Of a stretch of DNA of 64,000 nt, positions 1 through 8,683 are shown one piece after another. How positions within the stretch are numbered: position 1 is the stretch's first letter; each line of letters begins with the position of its first letter. The DNA is from Shewanella algidipiscicola (GTDB taxonomy: Bacteria; Pseudomonadota; Gammaproteobacteria; Enterobacterales; Shewanellaceae): NCBI RefSeq assembly GCF_003605125.1, contig NZ_QPQT01000004.1, forward strand, positions 217,097 through 281,096, given 5' to 3'. Under the pieces are notes generated by a model, which saw only the letters and a program-made list of their open reading frames with translations, ran no database searches and was not told the DNA's origin. The position numbers were made by a program, and so were the translations under genes.

Positions 1-1109
1 AGAAAACACACAGGTAAGCCCATCATCACCCAGAAGGCCAATTTCAACTCTAGGAACAGGGCTAAAATGATAAAGACTAAGAGGGCGCCATAAAACATGT
101 TTGATATCATCATGTTTAAGCGACCCTTGAGGTAATGGGTCAGGTCGCCCCAAGTATCTAATTGGGCATTGGCTGGCAAACTGGCGCGGCGCTGCTCTAT
201 GTACTCTTTGACCTGCGATGAGATATCCAGTGCATTTTGATCATCGACACTCAGCACTTCGATAATGGCCGCCGGTTTGCCATTAAAGCGGGTGTATTCC
301 AAACGGTCTTCGAAGCCATCACGAATGGTCGCCACTTGGGGGAGCATGACACGGCTGCCGTCGGGGCGAGTGGTCACCACGATTTGGGCAAAATCATCAC
401 CGGTATAGGCTTGGCCTTTGGTGCGCAGGAGTATGTCACCATCTTCGGCGCGAATAGAGCCGCCGGGCAGATCGATAGAGGAGTTACGCACCGCTTGAGC
501 GACTTGGGCAAAACTTAAATTGTATTCTCGCAGTTTGTCTTCCGACAGTTCGATACTGATCTCATATTCACGTACGCCAGTGACCTGAGCACGGGTGACG
601 GCAGGCAGCATGGTCAGCTCGTCACGAATGCCCTTTGCCAGTTCTTTCATCTGGTGCAGATCCATATCGCCATACACAGACACCCAAATCACATTGTTCT
701 CTGGCTTAATGCGAAAAATATTGGGTTTTTCGATATTGTCGGGGAAGGTGGAGATAGCATCGATATTCAACTTGGCTTCATCGAGAATATCTTGCGGATC
801 GAAACCATCGGCAACCTCTATGGTCACATTACCAAAGCCTTCGCTGGCCACTGAGGTGACTTTTTTAATGCCGCTAATATCTTGAATTGCTTCTTCAATT
901 TTAATGTTTATCCCTTCTTCAATCTCTTGCGGCGCGGCGCCGGGGTAGGCGACCGAGATCTGCAAGTAGTTGAGTTCGAACGAGGGGAACACCTCTTTAT
1001 TGATCAACACGGTACTAAAGAGTCCGCCAATCAATAAAATAATCATCAATAAGTTGGCGGCAACACTGTTACGGGCAAACCAGGCGATAATGCCTTTTTG
1101 GGTATCCAT
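1..1109 (-). CDS. RND efflux pump permease (HAE1/AcrB-like), N-terminal part
   Basis: Inner-membrane subunit of a tripartite RND exporter, driven by proton flux. Only the first 369 codons are present; the gene runs off the left edge. Translating the minus strand gives MDTQKGIIAWFARN, a first membrane segment (about residues 13-31), then a periplasmic porter domain with PGAAPQEIEEGI and the typical GxxxxxS...P repeats, and the start of the second membrane segment at the edge. The start ATG at 1107-1109 overlaps the stop of the upstream adaptor gene (TAATG), so the two are translationally coupled. The HAE1 type (drugs, solutes) fits better than the metal-exporting CzcA type, but the substrate cannot be read from this part. 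Confidence 0.92.
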   Translation of the reverse strand, partial: MDTQKGIIAWFARNSVAANLLMIILLIGGLFSTVLINKEVFPSFELNYLQISVAYPGAAPQEIEEGINIKIEEAIQDISGIKKVTSVASEGFGNVTIEVADGFDPQDILDEAKLNIDAISTFPDNIEKPNIFRIKPENNVIWVSVYGDMDLHQMKELAKGIRDELTMLPAVTRAQVTGVREYEISIELSEDKLREYNLSFAQVAQAVRNSSIDLPGGSIRAEDGDILLRTKGQAYTGDDFAQIVVTTRPDGSRVMLPQVATIRDGFEDRLEYTRFNGKPAAIIEVLSVDDQNALDISSQVKEYIEQRRASLPANAQLDTWGDLTHYLKGRLNMMISNMFYGALLVFIILALFLELKLAFWVMMGLPVCF

Positions 1110-2329
1110 TACTGTTCACCTGCTGCCATTAATGTGGTGGGGGCTGGCGTTGGCTCGCTGTCGTGCTTCGAGTTGTCATCAGTTTGCTCGCCTATCACCT
1201 TAACCAGTTGGCCAGTAGCCATATTATTGATGGTGGTCAGTGAAATGCGCTCGCCATCCACTAGGCTGTCTTTGATATAGACATTGTCGATATCGCTACG
1301 AACCACATTGACGCTGCGCATCTCTAGGGTATTGTCATCTCGCACGATTGCCACCTGAGAGTTGCGCACTATGTGGCGCGGCAGTTTGACTATGCCATCA
1401 ACGGTGCGGCCTTTAATCACGGCGGTGACGAAACTGCCAAATTTTAACGGCAGTTGCCCAGCTTGTTTGTTGTCTCTCAGGTAGGGATCTTTAATTTCGG
1501 CGACCAAATACACCATGCGATTATCGGCGTCGATCACTCCCTCGCTACGCACAATTTTGCCTGTCCAATAGACAGTGCGCCCAGCCAGTTCGGCGCTTAA
1601 GGTCACTTCAGTATCTGGGTTGTCTACCGACTCTAGGTAGGCCAGTTCATTATTGGCCAGTGGCAGGCGTATTTCGGCGGTGCGGGTATCGTAAAGTTCA
1701 CCAAGATTAGTGCCTAAGGTGACATATTGGCCAAGGTCGACATTTCTCACCTTGATGATGCCATCGAAGGGGGCACGAATGATGGTTCGGGCTAAATTTC
1801 GCTGGGCGCGGGCTAAAGCGGCCTCGGCAAATTTGACGTTAGCTTGCTCTTTTTTCAGTTGCGGTAACCGCAGGCCCAATTCGGGGGCGGCGCCGTTGTC
1901 ATAATCTTCCCAGTCCTTTTTAGCCACTTGACCGCGGGCGATCTCTTCATCGAGTAGGGCTTTGGCTTGGGCAAGAGTCGCTTGAGCTTGGATCAGGTCG
2001 GCTTGGTAGTCTGAGGGTTCAATCTCGGCCAGTATATCGCCGCTTTTAACTATGCCACCGGCAACAAATTTGTCGGAAATGGTCAGCATACGCCCCTGAA
2101 CTTCGGTCACCAGCTGGGTATGGTTCTTGGGATTGACCACGCCATAAGAGGGTAGGTTTAACGACACCGTTTGTTGGGTCACCGTCATTACATCGACAAT
2201 CGGAATGGGGATCTCATCGGGCTTTTGCTCGGGCGCCTCTTTGGTGCTTATGAGCAGCGCTGCTAATCCACTAAAAAGGGCCAGAATAAGAATCGGCGGA
2301 AGCGTTCTACGAAGAATTATTTTTATCAT
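1109..2329 (-). CDS. RND efflux periplasmic adaptor (membrane fusion protein)
   Basis: HlyD/AcrA-type adaptor of 406 aa linking the RND permease to an outer-membrane channel. It begins with an uncleaved or signal-type hydrophobic segment (residues about 9-27), followed by a lipoyl-like half (VTEVQGRMLTISDKFVAGG), an alpha-helical hairpin rich in Ala/Gln/Lys (ADLIQAQATLAQAKALLDEE), the second lipoyl half (RAPFDGIIKVRNVDLGQYV) and beta-barrel domains. It is first in the operon and overlaps the permease start by one base. No local regulator is visible in the 213 bp upstream, which ends in the srmB terminator. Family assignment is firm; substrate unknown. Confidence 0.93.
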   Translation of the reverse strand: MIKIILRRTLPPILILALFSGLAALLISTKEAPEQKPDEIPIPIVDVMTVTQQTVSLNLPSYGVVNPKNHTQLVTEVQGRMLTISDKFVAGGIVKSGDILAEIEPSDYQADLIQAQATLAQAKALLDEEIARGQVAKKDWEDYDNGAAPELGLRLPQLKKEQANVKFAEAALARAQRNLARTIIRAPFDGIIKVRNVDLGQYVTLGTNLGELYDTRTAEIRLPLANNELAYLESVDNPDTEVTLSAELAGRTVYWTGKIVRSEGVIDADNRMVYLVAEIKDPYLRDNKQAGQLPLKFGSFVTAVIKGRTVDGIVKLPRHIVRNSQVAIVRDDNTLEMRSVNVVRSDIDNVYIKDSLVDGERISLTTINNMATGQLVKVIGEQTDDNSKHDSEPTPAPTTLMAAGEQ

Positions 2330-2484
2330 TGCCTTGATGCGGTTCCATGCTGCATTGCGTTGGTTGTTAAATTACCAGAGTCTGCACCTAGGGCAAACGT
2401 CTTTTTGTAACTTAAATGTATCAAGCTAGCGTTAACGTGTTGATTTTGTGATTGCGCAACCGCTAAACGCTCAATTAACGATAC

Positions 2485-2510
2485 AAAAAAAGCGCCCATG
2501 ATGGGCGCTT
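2485..2510 (-). terminator. Rho-independent terminator after srmB
   Basis: Read on the minus strand: a GC-rich stem AAGCGCCC / GGGCGCTT with loop ATCAT, followed by a run of seven T. It lies about 30 bp beyond the srmB stop codon. Confidence 0.85.
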
Positions 2511-2542
2511 CTTAAGTTGTCAGCAAAGAGTAACCGAGTGAG

Positions 2543-3772
2543 TTACTTTTTCTTTTTGCCGGCTTTAAATTTTTTACTGACCTTTTTATCGACCGCTTTG
2601 CCTTTTTTCTTCGACGGTGGACGGGCCTCTTTATGTTTTGGGCGTAAGCCTTCAATAACGCGGCGTTTTAAAGGTTGTTCAATATAGCGCTCAATCTTAG
2701 CGACAATGCGCATATCATGGGCTTCGGCCAGTGAAATGGCGGTGCCTTTGTTACCGGCGCGGCCTGTGCGTCCGATACGGTGCACATAGGTATCGGCCGA
2801 ACGTGGCATATCGAAGTTAATCACGTGGCTAATATCGTCAACATCAATACCGCGAGCGGCAACATCGGTAGCCAGTAGCACTCTGACTTCACCTTTGGTG
2901 AAACGCCCTAGGGCTTGAAAGCGTGCTTTTTGCTCCATATCACCGCGCATAAAGGCGCAATCAATGCCTACGCGCTTAAGCTGGCCTTCGAGGCTGGCAA
3001 CCACTTCACGGGTTTTAACGAATACGATGGCGCGGGTCACATCTTCACGTTGCAAGATGTTGCACAGCAAGGCGAATTTATGTTCTTTATCGTCGGCCAA
3101 ATGGATCCACTGATGGATTTTGGCTTTTTCGCTGCGCGGCGGCTTTGTTTCGATAGTGACAGGATCGGTCAGTAGCTCTTGAGCGAAACGGCTAACACCA
3201 CCGCCCTCGAGTGTGGCCGAGAATAGCATGTTCTGTTTGCGGCCCTGCGCTTCGATAGCGATGGCCTGTACGATAGAGGTAAAGCCCATGTCCAGCATGC
3301 GGTCGGCTTCATCTATGACTAAAATCTCAACTTCTTGAGCATCAAACTGCCCCTTGTCGAGGTATTCCATCAAACGCCCAGGCGTGGCAACAAGAATGTC
3401 GACATTCTCACTCAGCGCCTTTTCTTGCGGTGCGTACGGTACGCCGCCAGTAATAATGGCGATATCTAAATCTAAGTCGGTAGCCAGGTGAGACGCATAG
3501 CGGTGGATCTGGCTCGCAAGTTCACGAGTCGGGGTTAAAATAAGTACCCGAGCTTGGCCAGAAAAACGGCGTGGAAAATCGATAAGATGCTGCAGCGCGG
3601 GCAGCAAAAAACTCGCCGTTTTACCGGTTCCGGTTGGGGCGCGTGCAAGAATGTCTCGCTGCTCAAGCCCGAGTGGGATGGTCTGTTGCTGGATGGTGGT
3701 GGGCGTATTATGGCCCATCGCCTTGAGAGACCTTAGTAAAGTCTCGTCAAGGTGGAAATCTTCAAATTGCAT
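2543..3772 (-). CDS. srmB: DEAD-box ATP-dependent RNA helicase SrmB
   Basis: RNA helicase that in E. coli assists early 50S ribosomal subunit assembly. I start at the ATG at 3772 (409 aa) because the protein then begins MQFEDFHLDE like known SrmB; an upstream in-frame start at 3826 would add 18 unconserved residues. Visible motifs: Q motif region (about 24-33), Walker A APTGTGKT (45-52), PTREL (81-85), DEAD (154-157), SAT (185-187), HRIGRTGR (331-338), and a Lys-rich C-terminal tail. The stretch LPALQHLIDFPRRF and the SATLEG motif are characteristic of SrmB rather than RhlE or DeaD. The neighbour trmN6 (yfiC) lies next to srmB in other enteric and marine genomes too. Confidence 0.93.
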   Translation of the reverse strand: MQFEDFHLDETLLRSLKAMGHNTPTTIQQQTIPLGLEQRDILARAPTGTGKTASFLLPALQHLIDFPRRFSGQARVLILTPTRELASQIHRYASHLATDLDLDIAIITGGVPYAPQEKALSENVDILVATPGRLMEYLDKGQFDAQEVEILVIDEADRMLDMGFTSIVQAIAIEAQGRKQNMLFSATLEGGGVSRFAQELLTDPVTIETKPPRSEKAKIHQWIHLADDKEHKFALLCNILQREDVTRAIVFVKTREVVASLEGQLKRVGIDCAFMRGDMEQKARFQALGRFTKGEVRVLLATDVAARGIDVDDISHVINFDMPRSADTYVHRIGRTGRAGNKGTAISLAEAHDMRIVAKIERYIEQPLKRRVIEGLRPKHKEARPPSKKKGKAVDKKVSKKFKAGKKKK

Positions 3773-3931
3773 GCGCTGCGTCTCAGTGAATAATAGCGCG
3801 GCATTATATACCGAAATTAGATTCAAGTGCGAGGATAGTCATCAGTGACTGTTGGATAATCAATAAGCCACTTTTTGCCCTTTATCGATAGCCATCAATT
3901 GCCGATTAAGCTCCGGTTACGGATAGCGCCT

Positions 3932-4651
3932 CTAGAGCTTGAGGTAAAACGCCTTGGTCAGTGCCACCATCTCTTGGGTGTACTTACCGCTGCGATCTCG
4001 AATACACAGTGACTCAGGTTTATCTGAGTGGGGGGCTATTGGCTCTTGATGGCCGAGCAAAAGCAGGTGGCGATGAGGGATTTTACCTTCAATACTGGCT
4101 ACATCGACACGTTTGATTAGCGTCAACTGATGCGCACTAAGCTGGGATAAAAACGCCTTAAGGCTTTGGGTGGGCAAAATGAGACTGGCGCGTCCCTCGG
4201 GGTGCAGTAGGGTTTTTATCGCCTCTAACAGTTGCTGAAAACTTAAGCTTTGGGTGTGGCGAGCCAGGGCTCGGCGCTCAGTGGCAGCTTGAGGTCCGTT
4301 ATCAAAATAGGGCGGATTACACACAATATGATCAAATAAGCTTGGCTGCGTAGGCTGGCTCAGCCATTGATTAATACATTGCGGCACTAAGGTGATTCTG
4401 CTGGCCCACGGGCTGGTATCGATGTTGTTGCTACAATCGATAGCGGCATCATGATCCAGTTCGATAGCGGTGATAATTCCCTTGCTGCGCTGGGCGGCCA
4501 TCAAAGATAAGAGCCCACTGCCCGCGCCGATATCGAGAATCTTGCTTGCCTCTGTTAAGGGCGCCCAAGCGCCTAAGAGCACGCCGTCGGTACTCACAGG
4601 CATGCCGCAATGGCTATCATCTATGTGAAACTGTTTAAAACTAAAAGGCAT
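3932..4651 (-). CDS. trmN6: tRNA1(Val) adenine-37 N6-methyltransferase
   Basis: SAM-dependent methyltransferase (YfiC family) that makes m6A37 in tRNA1-Val. Start chosen at 4651 (239 aa, [10 protein letters not shown]), since the family begins with FxFKxFxI; the longer form from 4693 adds 14 residues without support. SAM-binding motif I LDIGAGSG is at 39-46 and the catalytic NPPY of N6-adenine methylases at 112-115. It is transcribed in the same direction as srmB, about 160 bp upstream of it, so cotranscription is possible but not shown. No sign of damage or transfer. Confidence 0.9.
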   Translation of the reverse strand: MPFSFKQFHIDDSHCGMPVSTDGVLLGAWAPLTEASKILDIGAGSGLLSLMAAQRSKGIITAIELDHDAAIDCSNNIDTSPWASRITLVPQCINQWLSQPTQPSLFDHIVCNPPYFDNGPQAATERRALARHTQSLSFQQLLEAIKTLLHPEGRASLILPTQSLKAFLSQLSAHQLTLIKRVDVASIEGKIPHRHLLLLGHQEPIAPHSDKPESLCIRDRSGKYTQEMVALTKAFYLKL

Positions 4652-4693
4652 AAGAATATCGGTAATGCAAACTGTGGCGCCATTGTACTGCAT

Positions 4694-5100
4694 AGTGAAT
4701 AGCGGACAAAGCCGGGGCGAATCGCGTAAACACAGTGGATCTAACTATGATGAAATGTAGCTTGATGTAATGAGTGGGACCTGCCTGTTTTTAGTTTGTT
4801 AATTTTTTGGTGTTAATCGCCATCTGTGCTCGCTGTTTTCTTGTTAATTGATAGGTATTTTGCTAATAGTAGTCCCCCAGTCTGCGGCGAAAGCCCGTAA
4901 ATTGGCTTAGGTAATCCAGTTTGAATGCATTGTTAGCGTTAGTTGATTCTGCTGTTGTTCAAAAAGTAGTCGTGATGCGGCTAGATTTACCGTAAGGTCG
5001 TGTAATTAAATGTTTACACGCAATGAATGTCGTGAAAATTATCGACTGATTTTCCACAAGTGATTGAGATCATTATAAAAGCAGTTTAACGGGGCGTTGT
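4694..5100. other. Intergenic region between divergent trmN6 and brnQ
   Basis: About 400 bp without a convincing gene. It must hold the promoters of trmN6 (minus) and brnQ (plus). The sequence is AT-rich towards brnQ. I see no strong operator palindrome, riboswitch or terminator in it. Confidence 0.5.
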
Positions 5101-6432
5101 GTGCAGAATAATAAAATGAGTATGACCGATACATTAAGCTTAGGTTTTATGACCTTTGCCTTTTTTCTTGGTGCGGGAAACTTAATCTTCCCGCCATTGG
5201 CTGGCTTTTTAGCCGGTGAAAACATGTCGTTAGCCATGGTTGGTTTTTTGCTGACAGCGGTAACCTTACCCCTTATTACCTTGATTGCAGTGGCTAAAGC
5301 CAACGGCAAAATCATGGGGTTATTACCTCCAGTGGCGGCGATGATGTTGGCTGTGGCTATTTATATCATCATTGGCCCCGCATTTGCCGCGCCCCGCGCT
5401 GGCTTAGTGGCCTATGAGATGGGATTTAAGCCCTTTATTGATTTTGGCGATGACACCTTTACGTTGTTGGGCTTAGTACTCAATAGTTCACAGCTGCTGT
5501 ATACCCTGATCTTCTTTGGTATCGCTATGTTGCTGTCACTGTTTCCGGGTAAATTACTCGATAGTGTCGGCAAGGTACTGACCCCCATAATGTTACTATT
5601 GTTACTGGGCTTAGCGGTTTCTGTCATAGTGCTGCCCAGCGGCGACATAGGTCAAGCGGTGGGCGAGTACCAACATAGCCCATTATCGAAGGGGATTTTA
5701 GAAGGCTACAACACCATGGATACCCTAGCATCGCTTATTTTCGGTATGTTGATTATCGATATTTTGCGCAAGAAGGGGATTGAAGCACCTAAAGAGCAAA
5801 CTAAGTATTTAGTGCGCGCCGCATTTATCGCTGCTGCAGGCTTGGCTTTTGTGTATATCTCTTTGTTTTACCTTGGTGCTAGTGCAGGCAGTTTGGCGGC
5901 CGGTGCGGATAACGGTGGCGTGATTTTAACCAATTATGTCAACGTTCAATTTGGTGCCATGGGGCAGCTCTTGTTAGCTGCGGTTGTTAGCTTGGCCTGT
6001 TTAACCACTGTGGTGGGACTGGTATCGGCTTGTGCCGAATACTTTAATGAGTTGATGCCTAGCTTGTCTTATAAGTTGTTGGTCGTGATCATGAGCCTAG
6101 CCTGTGTCACTGTGGCCAACGTTGGCTTAGCGCAATTAATCAATATCAGTATTCCAGTGCTTGTGACTGTCTATCCTGTGGCGATTGCGCTGGTGGCTGT
6201 GACCTACCTGACAGAACATTTCGATCGTCCAGCATTGGCTCACCGCTTAGTGTTAAGCGTGGCGTTGATCTTCGGTATCATCGATGGTCTAAAGGCGGCG
6301 GGACTGGACATGAGCGTGTTTGATGTGATGCCGATGCACAGCGAAGGTATGGCCTGGTTGTTGCCCACAGGGCTGGTGATTATTGCCTGTTTAATGATAA
6401 AGCGCCCAAAGGCGCAGGCGGTTCTCAATTAA
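5101..6432 (+). CDS. brnQ: Branched-chain amino acid transporter (LIVCS family)
   Basis: Sodium- or proton-coupled inner-membrane importer of Leu/Ile/Val, 443 aa with about 12 hydrophobic segments. The N-terminus contains the family signature LGFMTFAFFLGAGNLIFPP near residues 15-33. Start is a GTG at 5101 with a GGGG-type ribosome site just upstream; ATG codons at 5116 and 5122 are alternatives lacking an obvious Shine-Dalgarno. Monocistronic: the next gene is 205 bp away behind a strong terminator. Length and motifs are normal for the family. Confidence 0.93.
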   Translation: MQNNKMSMTDTLSLGFMTFAFFLGAGNLIFPPLAGFLAGENMSLAMVGFLLTAVTLPLITLIAVAKANGKIMGLLPPVAAMMLAVAIYIIIGPAFAAPRAGLVAYEMGFKPFIDFGDDTFTLLGLVLNSSQLLYTLIFFGIAMLLSLFPGKLLDSVGKVLTPIMLLLLLGLAVSVIVLPSGDIGQAVGEYQHSPLSKGILEGYNTMDTLASLIFGMLIIDILRKKGIEAPKEQTKYLVRAAFIAAAGLAFVYISLFYLGASAGSLAAGADNGGVILTNYVNVQFGAMGQLLLAAVVSLACLTTVVGLVSACAEYFNELMPSLSYKLLVVIMSLACVTVANVGLAQLINISIPVLVTVYPVAIALVAVTYLTEHFDRPALAHRLVLSVALIFGIIDGLKAAGLDMSVFDVMPMHSEGMAWLLPTGLVIIACLMIKRPKAQAVLN

Positions 6433-6588
6433 TGTGAACCGCGGCCACCATCGATTAACTAGCGTTATGCCCTGCGAGCTAACCTTTGGTCGTTTACACG
6501 GCGGCTCATCTGGTTCGTACAGTAGATAAATAATAGGTCAGGTTGTGCGTTTGTTGTTTGCGACAATCTTGGCTAATCGCTTAAGATA

Positions 6589-6624
6589 ACGGTGTTAATT
6601 CAGTTGAATTAACACCGTTTTTTT
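6589..6624 (+). terminator. Perfect 13-bp hairpin plus T-run just before xerD
   Basis: ACGGTGTTAATTC, loop AGTT, then its exact complement, followed by seven T (6618-6624). It has every feature of an intrinsic terminator and presumably ends brnQ transcripts. It stops only 13 bp before the xerD GTG, so any xerD message that starts upstream must pass through it (see findings). Confidence 0.85.
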
Positions 6625-6637
6625 ATAAGGAAAGCGC

Positions 6638-7549
6638 GTGACTTCAAGCCAACAAGAGTATCAAATTGACCCCTTAATCGAGCCATTTCTCGATGATTTA
6701 TGGTCAATGAAAGGGCTAAGCGATAACACACTGCAAGCGTATCGAAGTGATTTGTGCCATTTTGATCGTTTTGTTCAAAGCCAGCATGCAGCGCTAATCG
6801 AGGTTGACGCTGTATTGGTGAGAGAATATCTCAGTCAACGCTTCGATACTGGGTTTGCTAAATCCAGCAGCGCTCGACTCATCAGTAGCTTACGACGATT
6901 TTATCAGTATTTGGTGGCTAAAAAGCGCATCGCTATCGACCCCATGGCCATGATCAAACCGCCTAAATTGGCGCGCACCTTACCCGATTCGCTCAGCGAA
7001 GCCGATGTCGACCGATTACTGAGTGAGCCCAATGTCGATGAGCCTATCGAGTGCCGCGATCGGGCGATGTTAGAGCTGCTGTATGCCAGCGGCTTGCGGG
7101 TGTCGGAATTGGTTGGGCTGACGATGGATCAACTCAGCCTGCGTCAAGGGGTGGTGCGTATTGTCGGTAAGGGCAGTAAAGAGCGATTGGTGCCACTGGG
7201 GGAGATGGCGGTGACAGAGATTGAGCAGTATCTGGCATCGGCACGTTTTGAGCTGTTAAAAGGCAACAGCAGCGATGTGGTATTTCCCTCGAAACGGGGC
7301 ACCATGATGACGCGGCAAACCTTTTGGCATCGCATTAAACTCTATGCATTACGGGCTGGCATTGCGGTGCACCTATCACCCCATACACTTCGCCATGCTT
7401 TTGCTACCCATCTGCTTAATCATGGCGCCGACTTGCGAGTTGTGCAGTTGTTGCTTGGCCATAGCGACCTATCGACCACCCAAATTTATACCCATGTGGC
7501 CAAGGCCAGATTAGCTAAATTGCATCAAGCGCACCATCCAAGAGGGTAG
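6638..7549 (+). CDS. xerD: Tyrosine recombinase XerD
   Basis: Site-specific recombinase that with XerC resolves chromosome dimers at dif. 303 aa. N-terminal SAM-like core-binding domain (about 10-100), then the catalytic domain with Arg154 (SGLRVSEL), Lys178, His249 and Arg252 (HTLRHAFATHLL), His275 (LLGHSDLSTTQIYTHV) and nucleophile Tyr284. GTG start with a good AAGGAAAG ribosome site at 6627-6634. XerD rather than XerC because it is followed by dsbC and recJ, the order known from E. coli. Distance to dsbC is 207 bp. Confidence 0.95.
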   Translation: MTSSQQEYQIDPLIEPFLDDLWSMKGLSDNTLQAYRSDLCHFDRFVQSQHAALIEVDAVLVREYLSQRFDTGFAKSSSARLISSLRRFYQYLVAKKRIAIDPMAMIKPPKLARTLPDSLSEADVDRLLSEPNVDEPIECRDRAMLELLYASGLRVSELVGLTMDQLSLRQGVVRIVGKGSKERLVPLGEMAVTEIEQYLASARFELLKGNSSDVVFPSKRGTMMTRQTFWHRIKLYALRAGIAVHLSPHTLRHAFATHLLNHGADLRVVQLLLGHSDLSTTQIYTHVAKARLAKLHQAHHPRG

Positions 7550-7756
7550 GCGGTGGAATAATTTGCTTTCCGTGCTTTGAACATGTAACTTTTCAGCCTT
7601 TAGTCGGGTCTATATAGCAGACCACTTATGCAATTTGATGCAATCGCTGCTTAATTCGCTGTCGATGTAGCCGCAAGTGTGGGTGGTGTTAAGTGATATA
7701 AACACGACCTTGTTTTGGTTTAATGGTTGTAGTCCAAATACAATACAGGATATCTA

Positions 7757-8485
7757 ATGAACTTTACCCGCGCTCTAACTTTGTTATGTGCCCTTGTGGT
7801 CACGCCGTTTACAATGGCGGCTAACAACAGTATTGATAACAGTGAGCAATTAAAGCAAAAACTGGCTAGCACCTTGAGTGTGGAAGTGCAAAGCCTTAAT
7901 GTATCGCAAATTCCAGGCCTTTACGAAGCCATCACAGATCGTGGCGTGCTTTATATTAGTCAAGATGGCAGTAAGTTATTCCACGGTAACTTATACGATC
8001 TTGATAACGGCATGAAAAACCTCACCGAAGCGGCACTGGCTGGCCCTCGTGTCGAAATGATCAAGCAGTTTGAGCCTAATATGTTGGTCTATAAGGCTAA
8101 AGATGAAAAGCACGTCGTGACCGTCTTTACCGACATCACCTGTGGTTACTGCCGTAAGCTGCATAATCAAATGGGGGAATACAACGACTTAGGCATTACC
8201 GTGCGCTATTTAGCCTTCCCACGCCAAGGCGTGCCATCGAAAAACGCTAACGATATGGCGGCCATTTGGTGCTCGGCCGATCCGTTAAAAGCGATGACCG
8301 ATGCCAAGGGCGGTAAGTTGGTCGATACGGCTAAAAACTGCGATGCCAACATCTCGCAGCAATACAATTTAGGCCAAACACTGGGCGTAAATGGGACGCC
8401 GGCCATCGTATTAGAAGATGGTACTATGATCCCAGGTTATCAGCCTCCAGAGCAGTTATTGCAAGCGCTAGAGCGCGTTCAATAA
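7757..8485 (+). CDS. dsbC: Thiol:disulfide isomerase DsbC
   Basis: Periplasmic homodimeric disulfide isomerase kept reduced by DsbD. 242 aa: signal peptide (about 1-21, cleaved after TMAA or TMA), dimerisation domain (about 22-85), thioredoxin-fold domain with the active site Cys129-Gly-Tyr-Cys132, a second Cys pair (172 and 195) as in E. coli DsbC, and the cis-Pro loop Thr214-Pro215 (NGTPA). Lies in the xerD-dsbC-recJ series and ends at its own terminator. All key residues are present. Confidence 0.95.
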   Translation: MNFTRALTLLCALVVTPFTMAANNSIDNSEQLKQKLASTLSVEVQSLNVSQIPGLYEAITDRGVLYISQDGSKLFHGNLYDLDNGMKNLTEAALAGPRVEMIKQFEPNMLVYKAKDEKHVVTVFTDITCGYCRKLHNQMGEYNDLGITVRYLAFPRQGVPSKNANDMAAIWCSADPLKAMTDAKGGKLVDTAKNCDANISQQYNLGQTLGVNGTPAIVLEDGTMIPGYQPPEQLLQALERVQ

Positions 8486-8509
8486 GCTTAAATGGTAAAT
8501 CGAGTGACT

Positions 8510-8537
8510 AAAAGGTGAGCTTAGGCTCACCTTTTTT
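8510..8537 (+). terminator. Rho-independent terminator after dsbC
   Basis: Stem AAAAGGTGAGC with loop TTAG and complement GCTCACC running into six T, 24 bp after the dsbC stop. The stem A-tract pairs with the T-tract, so it may work in both directions. Confidence 0.88.
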
Positions 8538-8683
8538 GTGTCTAGTCGCAATGGCTCCCGCCGTGCAGGTAGTGATTGGCTTATCTCTAGTGCTCATAGA
8601 TAGCAGCAATCGATACTTTTGCTGTGTGTTCTGCCGCCGCCTTTGTTATGCTAGCGCCATTGTTTGTTGAGGTTATTTACGCT

